Source: Streptomyces sp. Ru71 (GTDB taxonomy: Bacteria; Actinomycetota; Actinomycetes; Streptomycetales; Streptomycetaceae). From it: DNA of 64,000 nucleotides. The notes under the pieces are model-generated. The model was given only the letters and a program-made list of their open reading frames with translations. It did no database searches and had not been told where the DNA came from. Where the stretch lies: assembly GCF_002920535.1 (NCBI RefSeq), contig NZ_PQSS01000037.1, positions 1-64,000 of the forward strand, read 5' to 3'. A program made the position numbers and the translations under genes. Of the stretch, positions 16,965 to 24,171 are shown one piece after another. Numbering within the stretch: position 1 is the stretch's first letter; each line of letters opens with the position of its first letter.

Positions 16965-17660
16965 CTACGGCGCCACCCACGCGTACCGGTGCTCCGGGCG
17001 GCCCGTGTCGCCGTACTTCAGGGACAGTCGCAGGCGTCCGGCCTGTTCGAGGTGGCGCAGGTAGCGCTGGGCGGTCGAGCGGCTCAGGCCCGTGCGGGCG
17101 GCCACCTCGTGGGCCGACAGGGGCTGGTCGGCGCGGTGCAGCACCGAGCAGATCAGGTCCGTGGTGGGCTCCGAGTGGCCGCTCGGCAGTCCCGGCGACG
17201 ACGACGGTGTCGGGGCGGTGCGCAGGGCGCCGAAGATGCGGTCGACCTGCTCCTGGCCCGCGATGCCCCGGCCGCCGACCCGGTCCACGGTGCGCCGCAG
17301 GGCGGCGTAGGAGTCCAGCCGGGTGCGCAGCGCGGCGAAGGTGAACGGTTTCACCAGGTAGTGCAGCGCGCCCAGGCGCATCGCTGTCTGCACCGTCGTC
17401 ACGTCGCCGGCCGCCGTGATCATGATGACGTCGGTGCCGTGGCCCTGCTCACGCATCCGGTGCACGAGTTGCAGGCCCGTCTGGTCGGGCAGGTAGTGGT
17501 CGAGCAGCACCAGGTCGATCCCGCCGCGCTCGACGCAGGCCAGGGCCTGCGCAGCGCTGTGCGCGCGGGCGGCCACCCGGAATCCGGGAACCTTTCCCAC
17601 GTACTTGGCGTTGATCTCGGCGACGCGGAAGTCGTCGTCCACCACCAGGACGTCAATCAT
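16965..17660 (-). CDS. CitB/DcuR-type response regulator, no adjacent kinase
   Basis: The 231-residue protein has a receiver domain (VLVVDDDFRVAEIN, phospho-acceptor Asp54 in LVLLDHYLPDQTG, Lys in YLVKPFTF). Its C-terminal helix-turn-helix (LSAHEVAARTGLSRSTAQRYLRHLEQAGRL) is of the CitB/DcuR type. It is clearly paralogous to the regulator at 20743-21423: most of the receiver and the last 40 residues (LKYGDxGRPEHRYxW) are shared. No histidine kinase gene is next to it; the upstream neighbour is the divergent ABC importer. AAAGAGG precedes the ATG. It probably regulates the importer through the shared 160-base promoter region, and may receive phosphate from the kinase at 21420-23045. Both points are inference. 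Confidence 0.88.
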   Translation of the reverse strand: MIDVLVVDDDFRVAEINAKYVGKVPGFRVAARAHSAAQALACVERGGIDLVLLDHYLPDQTGLQLVHRMREQGHGTDVIMITAAGDVTTVQTAMRLGALHYLVKPFTFAALRTRLDSYAALRRTVDRVGGRGIAGQEQVDRIFGALRTAPTPSSSPGLPSGHSEPTTDLICSVLHRADQPLSAHEVAARTGLSRSTAQRYLRHLEQAGRLRLSLKYGDTGRPEHRYAWVAP

Positions 17661-17712
17661 CGGGCCTCTTTCCGTCAAGGCCAGGCGGGCGTTACGCCCG
17701 TGTTTCGGCTCC

Positions 17713-17752
17713 GTTGTTGTAGCGCGAGCAAAACGAGCACAACAGGCTGTTG
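17713..17752. promoter_or_regulatory. Operator candidate between response regulator and ABC importer
   Basis: CAACAG-g-CTGTTG (17740-17752) is a perfect inverted repeat, preceded by TGTTGT (17715-17720) and ACAACA (17739-17744) as a second, wider inverted pair. The AT-richer A-tract motif AGCAAAA occurs twice nearby. The location between divergent genes suits a binding site for the CitB-type regulator. Confidence 0.45.
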
Positions 17753-17821
17753 CAAGCAAAAGAAGCGCATGTGCTCACAAGACTGCTGCTGTGGCCCGTG
17801 CCACATCTACGGTCCCGGCCC

Positions 17822-18637
17822 ATGAGCACAGACACCAGCCCCGCCATCGAGCTGCGGGGCGCAGGCAAAACCTTCCGGACCCCGTCCGGCGGCCTGCACA
17901 CGGCTGTCCGGGACCTCGACCTCGTCGTAGGGCGGGGCGAGTTCGTGGCGGTCGTCGGACCGACCGGCTGCGGCAAGTCGACCACGTTGACGCTGGTCAG
18001 CGGCCTGGAAGAGCCCTCCGAGGGTGAGGTTCTGGTCGCCGGGGAGCCGGTGCGCGGCGTCGGCGACAAGGTCGGTTTCGTCTTCCAGCAGGACGCCACC
18101 TTCCCCTGGCGCACGGTCCTGTCCAACGTCATGGCCGGCCCCCGCTTCCGCGGTGTGCCCAAGGCCGAGGCGAAGGAGAAGGCCCGCGCCTGGCTGGCCC
18201 GGGTCGGTCTCGCGGCCTTCGAGGACCGCTATCCGCACCAGCTCTCCGGAGGCCAGCGCAAGCGGGTCGCGCTCGCCGCGACCTTCGTCAACGACCCCGA
18301 GATCCTGCTCATGGACGAGCCGTTCTCGGCGCTCGACGTGCAGACCCGGGCCCTGATGTCGGACGAGCTGCTGGAGCTGTGGGAGGGCACGCGCGCCTCC
18401 GTCGTCTTCGTCACCCACGACCTGGAGGAGTCCATCGCCCTGGCCGACAAGGTGGTCGTGATGACGGCCGGCCCGGCCACCGTCAAGCAGGTCTTCGACA
18501 TCGACCTGCCCCGGCCCCGCAAGGTCGAGCAGGTGCGCCTGGAGCCCCGGTTCCTGGAGATCTACCGCGAGATCTGGGAGTGCCTCGGCGAAGAGGTGCG
18601 CATCACGCGGGAGAGGGGTGCCGCTCATGTCGCCTGA
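17822..18637 (+). CDS. ABC importer ATPase (nitrate/sulfonate/taurine type)
   Basis: The 271-residue protein has Walker A GPTGCGKSTT, Q-loop FQQDATFPW, signature LSGGQRKRVALA, Walker B ILLMDEPFSALD and the H-loop VFVTHDLEE. The FQQD and WRTV features and the length are typical of the TauB/SsuB/NrtD group. It starts at ATG 17822, eight bases after a TACGGT -10-like box, with no good Shine-Dalgarno, so it may be leaderless. The stop overlaps the downstream permease start. It forms an operon with permease and binding protein. The substrate is not evident. Confidence 0.9.
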   Translation: MSTDTSPAIELRGAGKTFRTPSGGLHTAVRDLDLVVGRGEFVAVVGPTGCGKSTTLTLVSGLEEPSEGEVLVAGEPVRGVGDKVGFVFQQDATFPWRTVLSNVMAGPRFRGVPKAEAKEKARAWLARVGLAAFEDRYPHQLSGGQRKRVALAATFVNDPEILLMDEPFSALDVQTRALMSDELLELWEGTRASVVFVTHDLEESIALADKVVVMTAGPATVKQVFDIDLPRPRKVEQVRLEPRFLEIYREIWECLGEEVRITRERGAAHVA

Positions 18638-19490
18638 GGTGCTCAGCACACCGGTCGTCGAGACCGCCAAGGCCCCGGACCGCGCGCACTCACGCGCGCG
18701 TGCCGCCCGCAGACGCAAAATCGTCGTCACATCCGTGCGCGCCCTGCTGCTGGTCGCGGTGCTCGGACTGTGGGAGGCGCTCTCCCGCGCCAAGGTCATC
18801 GATCCGTTCAACTTCTCGATGCCCTCGAAGATCTGGGACCAGATCTACACCTGGGTCATGCACGGGACGGCGCTCGGCTCCCTCGGCGAGCAGATCTGGT
18901 ACACGCTGCACGAGGCGCTCCTGGGATGGGTCGTCGGTGTCATCGCCGGTGTGATCCTCGGTATCGCCCTGGGGCGGATCGCCTTCCTCGCCGATGTCCT
19001 TGGTCCGTACATCAAGGTGCTCAACTCGATACCGAGGATCGTCCTCGCGCCGATCTTCGTGATCTGGTTCGGCCTCGGTCCCGCCTCCAAGGTCGCCTCC
19101 GCCGTCGTCCTGGTCTTCTTCCCGGTGTTCTTCAACGCCTTCCAGGGCGCCCGCGAGGTCGACCGCAACCTCGTCGCCAACGCGCGCGTCCTCGGCGCGA
19201 GCGACCGCCGGGTGACCCTCCAGGTGGTCATCCCGTCGGCGACGTCCTGGATCTTCACCAGCCTGCACGTCAGCTTCGGCTTCGCCCTCATCGGCGCCAT
19301 CGTCGGCGAGTACATCGGCGCGACCAAGGGCATCGGTCTGCTCGTCGCCCAGTCGCAGGGCACCTTCAACGCCGCCGGCGTGTACGCGGCCATGGTGATC
19401 CTCGCCGTCGTCGCCCTCCTCGCCGAGGGCCTGCTGACCTTCGCCGAACGGCGCATCTTCCGCTGGAAGACCTCCGGCTCCGACAGCTGA
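18627..19490 (+). CDS. ABC importer permease (nitrate/sulfonate/taurine type)
   Basis: The 287-residue protein has about six membrane segments and the binding-protein-dependent permease motif in ARVLGASDRRVTLQVVIPSA (EAA loop). LNSIPRIVLAPIFVIWFGLGPASKV is the hallmark segment of the SsuC/TauC/ThiX group. ATG 18627 is preferred over GTG 18618 because GGAGAGGGG lies directly upstream. It overlaps the end of the ATPase gene by 11 bases, indicating coupled translation. Confidence 0.9.
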   Translation: MSPEVLSTPVVETAKAPDRAHSRARAARRRKIVVTSVRALLLVAVLGLWEALSRAKVIDPFNFSMPSKIWDQIYTWVMHGTALGSLGEQIWYTLHEALLGWVVGVIAGVILGIALGRIAFLADVLGPYIKVLNSIPRIVLAPIFVIWFGLGPASKVASAVVLVFFPVFFNAFQGAREVDRNLVANARVLGASDRRVTLQVVIPSATSWIFTSLHVSFGFALIGAIVGEYIGATKGIGLLVAQSQGTFNAAGVYAAMVILAVVALLAEGLLTFAERRIFRWKTSGSDS

Positions 19491-19607
19491 TCCCGGCCGG
19501 CCTCGGCCGTCCCCACGCCCCGCGATCGCCTCCGCCGAGCCTCCCTCCCCGTGCCCGTCCCTCCGCCGAGCCTCCCGCTCCGCCCTCCTGCAAGGACGTG
19601 AACCCTC

Positions 19608-20690
19608 ATGCGCAAGACCACCGGCAAGTCCCCCCGCACCACCGCCAGATACGCCTCGATGGCCGCCGCCGGCCTGCTGGCCCTGTCCACGCTCACCGCC
19701 TGCGCCAACGACGCGGCCGGCACCTCCGCCGACGCCGGCAGCAAGGGTGACGGCAAGGGCGAGAAGGTCAAGATCATGGTGGGTGGCCTGGACAAGGTCA
19801 TCTACCTGCCCGCGATGCTCACCCAGCGCCTCGGCTACTTCGACGCCGAGGGCCTGGACGTGGAGCTGCTGAGCGAGCCGGCCGGCGTGCAGGCCGAGAC
19901 CGCGCTCGTCTCCGGCCAGGTCCAGGGGGCCGTCGGCTTCTACGACCACACCCTGGACCTCCAGGTCAAGGGCAAGTCCGTCGAGTCCGTCGTGCAGTTC
20001 TCGCACGCACCCGGCGAGGTCGAGGTCGTCTCCACCAAGGCGAAGAACGACATCACCTCACCCGAGGACTTCAAGGGCAAGAAGCTCGGCGTCACCGGTC
20101 TGGGCTCCTCGACCGACTTCCTCACCAAGTACCTCGCGGTCAAGAACGGGGTGAAGATCAGCGAGTTCACCCCGGTCGCGGTGGGCGCCGGACCCACCTT
20201 CATCTCCGCTCTGCAGAAGGGCGCCATCGACGGCGGCATGACGACCGACCCGACCGTCGCCACGATCCTGGACAAGAACGCCGGCAGCGTCCTGATCGAC
20301 ATGCGCACGCCCGAGGGCTCGCAGGCGGCGCTGGGCGGCCCGTACCCGTCGTCAAGTCTGTACATGCAGACGGACTGGGTGAACAACCACAAGGACACCG
20401 TCCAGAAGCTGGTCAATGCGTTCGTCAAGACGCTCAAGTGGATGTCCACCCACAGCGCTTCCGAGATCGCCGACAAGATGCCCGCCGACTACTCGCAGGG
20501 CAACAAGATCCTCTACGCCGCCGCCATCAAGAGCACGCTGCCGATGTTCACCAAGGACGGCGTGATGCCGAAGAACGGCCCCGAGACCGTGGAGAAGGTG
20601 CTCAAGTCGTTCAACCCCAACATCAAGAACGCCGACGTCGACCTCGGCAAGACCTACACGACCGAGTTCGTCGAGAAGGCGACCGGCTGA
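19608..20690 (+). CDS. ABC importer substrate-binding lipoprotein (NMT1/THI5-like)
   Basis: The 360-residue protein has a lipoprotein signal peptide with the lipobox LTAC (Cys32), so it is probably anchored outside the membrane. The mature protein begins with a disordered Gly/Asp-rich tether. The NMT1-like fold follows: YLPAMLTQRLGYFDAEGLDVEL, then GAVGFYDHTLDLQVKGKSVE, GKKLGVTGLGSSTDFLTKYLA and GGMTTDPTVA. Members bind pyrimidine precursors, sulfonates, nitrate or related small anions; the ligand here is unknown. AAGGACG precedes the ATG. The nearby CitA-type kinase suggests a carboxylate-like ligand, as inference only. Confidence 0.88.
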   Translation: MRKTTGKSPRTTARYASMAAAGLLALSTLTACANDAAGTSADAGSKGDGKGEKVKIMVGGLDKVIYLPAMLTQRLGYFDAEGLDVELLSEPAGVQAETALVSGQVQGAVGFYDHTLDLQVKGKSVESVVQFSHAPGEVEVVSTKAKNDITSPEDFKGKKLGVTGLGSSTDFLTKYLAVKNGVKISEFTPVAVGAGPTFISALQKGAIDGGMTTDPTVATILDKNAGSVLIDMRTPEGSQAALGGPYPSSSLYMQTDWVNNHKDTVQKLVNAFVKTLKWMSTHSASEIADKMPADYSQGNKILYAAAIKSTLPMFTKDGVMPKNGPETVEKVLKSFNPNIKNADVDLGKTYTTEFVEKATG

Positions 20691-20705
20691 CGTCCGTATG
20701 AGAGG

Positions 20706-20744
20706 GAGGCACGGCTCCTTTCCCCGCCCCCACGGCCGTGCCTC
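20706..20744. terminator. Terminator between importer operon and response regulator
   Basis: GAGGCACGGC (20706-20715) pairs perfectly with GCCGTGCCTC (20735-20744) around a 19-base loop. The right arm reaches into the stop codon of the convergent regulator gene. Confidence 0.6.
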
Positions 20745-21423
20745 AGACGCGGGTCGCCCACACGTAACGGTGTTCCGGGCGGCCCGCGTCGCCGTACTTC
20801 AGCGTCAGCCGCGCCCGCCCGGTGCGCTCCAGCAGCTTCAGATAGCGCTGCGCGGTCTGCCGGCTCAGCCCGGTCCGCTCGGCGATCTCCTGGGCCGACA
20901 GCGGCCCGTCGGCGTTCATCAGCGCCTGCCGCACGAGCTCCGCGGTGGTGGGGGAGTGCCCCTTGGGCAGCCCCGGCTCCGACGACGCCGACAGCGCGCC
21001 GAAGATCCGGTCCACGTCGGCCTGCTCCGCCTCGCCGCCGCCGTCCAGGGTGCGGCGCAGCTGCGCGTACGCCTCCAGCTTGGCCCGCAGGCCCGCGAAG
21101 GCGAACGGCTTGACCAGGTACTGCAGCGCCCCCTGGCGCATCGCCGCCTGCACCGTGGAGACGTCCCGCGCCGCCGTCACCATGATCACGTCGGTCTGAT
21201 GGCCGCGCCGCCGCATCTCCGAGACGACCTCCAGACCCGTCTCGTCCGGCAGATAGTGGTCCAGCAGGACCAGGTCCAGGTGGGGCAGAGCCTCCATCTG
21301 CCGCAGCGCCTCGGCCGCGCTGTGCGCCTCACCGGCGACATGGAAGCCCGGCACCTTCTCCACGTACGCGGCGTTGACCCGCGCGACCCGGGTGTCGTCG
21401 TCCACGACCAGGACCTCGATCAT
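20743..21423 (-). CDS. CitB/DcuR-type response regulator paired with CitA-type kinase
   Basis: The 226-residue protein has a receiver domain with VLVVDDDTRVARVN, phospho-acceptor Asp55 in LVLLDHYLPDETG and Lys in YLVKPFAFA. The C-terminal helix-turn-helix is LSAQEIAERTGLSRQTAQRYLKLLERTG. Its ATG overlaps the stop codon of the kinase (ATGA on the minus strand), so kinase and regulator are one coupled operon. It is paralogous to the regulator at 16965-17660, with which it brackets the ABC importer. The likely target is the importer promoter, by analogy with CitAB and DcuSR systems that control transport of small carboxylates. Confidence 0.92.
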   Translation of the reverse strand: MIEVLVVDDDTRVARVNAAYVEKVPGFHVAGEAHSAAEALRQMEALPHLDLVLLDHYLPDETGLEVVSEMRRRGHQTDVIMVTAARDVSTVQAAMRQGALQYLVKPFAFAGLRAKLEAYAQLRRTLDGGGEAEQADVDRIFGALSASSEPGLPKGHSPTTAELVRQALMNADGPLSAQEIAERTGLSRQTAQRYLKLLERTGRARLTLKYGDAGRPEHRYVWATRV

Positions 21424-23045
21424 CGCGACTCCTCCTCGACAGCCGTCTCCGCCGGCGCGGCCAGGGCGGGCTCCAGCCCCAGCTCCGGCTCGGCCAGCGC
21501 CTCCGGCAGGACGACGGTGAACTGCGCGCCCCCGCCGTGCGCCTCGCCCACCGTCGCGCTGCCGCCCTGCCGCTGGGCGAGCCGGCGCACGAGCGACAGG
21601 CCGATGCCCCGCTTGCCGTGCGCCGGGGGCTTCTTGGTGGACCAGCCGTCCGTGAACACCAGCTCCCGCTGCTCCTCCGGAACACCGGGCCCGGTGTCGC
21701 GCACACGCAGCACCGCGGTACGGCCCTCGGCGCGCAACTCGACCTCCACGCGCGCGTGCGGCGTGCCCGCCACGGCGTCCAGTGCGTTGTCCACCAGGTT
21801 GCCCACGATCGTCACCAGTCCGCGCGGATCCACCAGCCGGTCCGGCAGCCGGGTGCGGTCCGAGATCCACAGGGCCACCCCGCGCTCGGCGGCCACCGTC
21901 GCCTTCCCCACCAGCAGCGCGGCCAGCAGCGGGTCCTGGATCTTCTCCGTGACCTGCTCAGCGGTGGCCCGGTGGTCGCCGACGACCTCCCCGACGAACT
22001 CGACGGCGTCGTCGTACATCTCCAGTTCGAGCAGCCCGAGCAGGGTGTGCATACGGTTGGCGTGCTCGTGGTCCTGGGCGCGCAGCGCGTCGATCAGACC
22101 GCGCGTGGAGTCCAGTTCCCGGCCCAGCTGCTCCAGCTCGGTGCGGTCGCGCAGCGTGGCCACCGCGCCGCCGTCGTCGGTCGGCATCCGGTTGGCGACC
22201 AGCACCCGGTGGCCGCGCACGGTGAGCAGATCGGTGCCGTCGACCCGGCCGGCCAGCACGTCGGCCGTACGGCCCTCGCCGAGCGCCTCGTCGGGGGTGC
22301 GCCCCACCGCCTCCTCGCCGATGCCCAGCAGACGCTGTGCCTCGTCGTTGAGCAGCCGGACACGGCCGCCGCGGTCCAGGGCGACGACGCCCTCACGGAT
22401 GCCGTGCAGCATCGCCTCGCGCTCGGCGAGCAGCGCCGAGATGTCGGAGAAGGCCAGGTCCCGGGTCTGGCGCTGGACGCGCCGCGAGATGAGCCAGGCG
22501 GCCAGCGCCCCCACGGCCAGGGCACCGCCGGCATACGCCAGCAGCCCGGGGATCGCGCTGATCAGCCGCGCCCGGACGCTGTCGTACGCGATGCCGACGG
22601 ACACCGCCCCGATGATGTGCCCCTGCTCGTCGCGCAGCGGCACCTTGCCGCGGGCGGAGCGGCCGAGCGTGCCGTTGTCGATCTCCATGACCTCCTCGCC
22701 GGCCAGGGCCTGGCTGGGGTCGGTCGAGACGTGCCGGCCGATCTGCCCGGGGTCGGTGTGCGACCAGCGGGTGCCCTCCCGGTTCATGATCACGACGTAC
22801 TCGGCGTGCGTGGCCGTCCGGATCCGCTCCGCCTCCCGCTGCACCGGTCCGGTGACACTGGGCGCCGTGGTCTGCAGGTCCCGGGCGATCTGCGGCTGCT
22901 CCGCGGTGGTCTGGGCGATGGCGAGGGCCCGGTGCATCGCCTGGTCGTCCAGCTGGTGGCTGAGCGGCGCGAGGAACAGTCCGGTCGCCAGCACCGCGAC
23001 GCCCGCGGCGATGGCCACCTGCATCAGCAGCACCTGCGAGAACAC
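21420..23045 (-). CDS. Sensor histidine kinase, CitA/DcuS family (N-terminus frameshifted)
   Basis: As read from GTG 23045 the protein has 541 residues. A first membrane helix (residues 5-30) and an extracytoplasmic PAS-like sensor (about 31-160, including RTATHAEYVVIMNREGTRWSHT and GAVSVGIAYDSV) come first. A second helix (163-187), a cytoplasmic PAS domain, the phospho-acceptor His326 in AQDHEHANRMHTLLGLLE and an HATPase domain (NLVDNALDAV, DTGPGVP, GIGLSLVRRL) complete the CitA layout. Upstream, ATG 23097 begins MSPTPP but is one base out of frame because of a G7 run (C7 on the coding strand) at 23079-23085. With six bases there, the protein would start MSPTPPARRLRLGLPRRVFSQ. The ligand is unknown; family members sense citrate, malate or C4-dicarboxylates. 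Confidence 0.85.
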   Translation of the reverse strand: MFSQVLLMQVAIAAGVAVLATGLFLAPLSHQLDDQAMHRALAIAQTTAEQPQIARDLQTTAPSVTGPVQREAERIRTATHAEYVVIMNREGTRWSHTDPGQIGRHVSTDPSQALAGEEVMEIDNGTLGRSARGKVPLRDEQGHIIGAVSVGIAYDSVRARLISAIPGLLAYAGGALAVGALAAWLISRRVQRQTRDLAFSDISALLAEREAMLHGIREGVVALDRGGRVRLLNDEAQRLLGIGEEAVGRTPDEALGEGRTADVLAGRVDGTDLLTVRGHRVLVANRMPTDDGGAVATLRDRTELEQLGRELDSTRGLIDALRAQDHEHANRMHTLLGLLELEMYDDAVEFVGEVVGDHRATAEQVTEKIQDPLLAALLVGKATVAAERGVALWISDRTRLPDRLVDPRGLVTIVGNLVDNALDAVAGTPHARVEVELRAEGRTAVLRVRDTGPGVPEEQRELVFTDGWSTKKPPAHGKRGIGLSLVRRLAQRQGGSATVGEAHGGGAQFTVVLPEALAEPELGLEPALAAPAETAVEEESR

Positions 23046-23156
23046 CCGCCGCGGCAGACCGAGGCGCAGACGGCGTGCGGGGGGGAGTGGGGCTCATACC
23101 CAAGACGGTACGTGCCGGTGCGGGCCGAACCGTAGGGGTGGCCGATGGGTGGACGG

Positions 23157-24092
23157 TCAGCGGACCGCCGCCGCCACCTCCTCGACCGCGACCACGTCCA
23201 TCCGCGCGGGCGCTGCCAGCACCGACGCTCCGCAGCTCTCCGGGCGCGGCGGCCGCGACTCGCCCTGTGCCACGACGACCCGCCAGCGGCGGCCGTCGAC
23301 GTGGGCGACGAGCACCTCCCAGCGGGGCGCGGCGCCGTCCGTCCGCACGACGGTCAACGCCTCCGCGGCGTACTCGCCCGCGGCGCTCCGCACGGCCAGC
23401 TCGGCGGCCTGCCCGGGCCGCTCCCAGGCCGAGGCGCCCCGGCACCCCTCGACCACCACGCGGCCCTCCTGGACGCCGTGCAGCACTTCCTTGACGGCGT
23501 GGGCCTGCGCCCGGCCGTACGCGTAGCCGTACGGCAGCACGAGCACGGTCGGCGAGAAGCGATGTCCACCCAGATGGGTGACCTCCCACACCCCCGCCAC
23601 GCCGGAGGCGGCGAGCTCGGCGGCGAGGGGCCGGCCGAGCAGCGCGCAGCACCGGTCGCGCTTGCCGTTGGTGCACACCAGCGCCAGCGGGTCCCCGGTG
23701 TGCGGGCCGGCGTCCAGAGCGGCGTCGAACCCCGTGTGGTCGCCCCGGCCGAGCGCGGTGAAGTCCAGGTCCAGCAGACGCCGGGGGTCGGTGAGGGCGG
23801 CGCCGTGCAGCCACACGTTTCCCGGGACCGTGTGGGCGGCGTACACCCGGCGCACGGCCGGGGTGCCGAGGTCGGCGTGGCGGCCGGGGCGCCGGATCAG
23901 CGCGACGCGTACGCCGGTGCCCTCGGCGGCGGCCTCCAGAGCGCGGCCCAGCGCAGGGTCCAGGTGGCTGGAGACGAGCGCCTTGGCACCCCACGGGCCG
24001 GGCTGTTCCAGCAGCAGCCAGGTCGTCGCCGTGGCCGCGGTTCCGGAAACGGGCTCGTCGAGGGCCCGCGAGACGGTCGCGCACGTACTCAC
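23157..24092 (-). CDS. Sucrase/ferredoxin-like family protein, probably iron-regulated
   Basis: The 311-residue protein matches the Suc_Fer-like family: CATVSRALDEP at the start, CTNGKRDRCCALLGRPLA in the middle, VWEVTHLGGHRFSPTVLVLP and YGYAYGRAQA. These thioredoxin-like-ferredoxin-type domains carry clustered cysteines (TNGKRDRCC) that can hold a [2Fe-2S] cluster. Some members act in siderophore iron release; here that is an inference from family and regulation. GTG 24092 is chosen because an iron-box-like sequence and a TAGGCT -10 lie immediately upstream, placing the transcript start at the GTG. An in-frame ATG at 24119 would put the box inside the gene. Confidence 0.8.
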   Translation of the reverse strand: MSTCATVSRALDEPVSGTAATATTWLLLEQPGPWGAKALVSSHLDPALGRALEAAAEGTGVRVALIRRPGRHADLGTPAVRRVYAAHTVPGNVWLHGAALTDPRRLLDLDFTALGRGDHTGFDAALDAGPHTGDPLALVCTNGKRDRCCALLGRPLAAELAASGVAGVWEVTHLGGHRFSPTVLVLPYGYAYGRAQAHAVKEVLHGVQEGRVVVEGCRGASAWERPGQAAELAVRSAAGEYAAEALTVVRTDGAAPRWEVLVAHVDGRRWRVVVAQGESRPPRPESCGASVLAAPARMDVVAVEEVAAAVR

Positions 24093-24111
24093 AGAGGTGA
24101 GCCTAACCTGA
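24093..24111 (-). promoter_or_regulatory. DmdR/IdeR-type iron box overlapping a leaderless promoter
   Basis: On the minus strand TCAGGTTAGGCTCACCTCT matches the Streptomyces iron box TTAGGTTAGGCTCACCTAA at 15 of 19 positions, with the central 13 identical. The embedded TAGGCT is a good -10 hexamer, seven bases from the GTG start at 24092. Repression by iron-loaded DmdR would therefore block the promoter directly. Confidence 0.75.
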
Positions 24112-24171
24112 GTTGCCATGGAGTGACTTCCGGACTCGACCGTGTCCTGGTGGGGACGAGTACCCGCGGGC

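Noticed and set aside
20698..23526. A 942-codon plus-strand ORF across the response regulator and kinase
   Set aside because: It is antisense to the regulator-kinase pair and low in complexity (Ser/Arg-rich).
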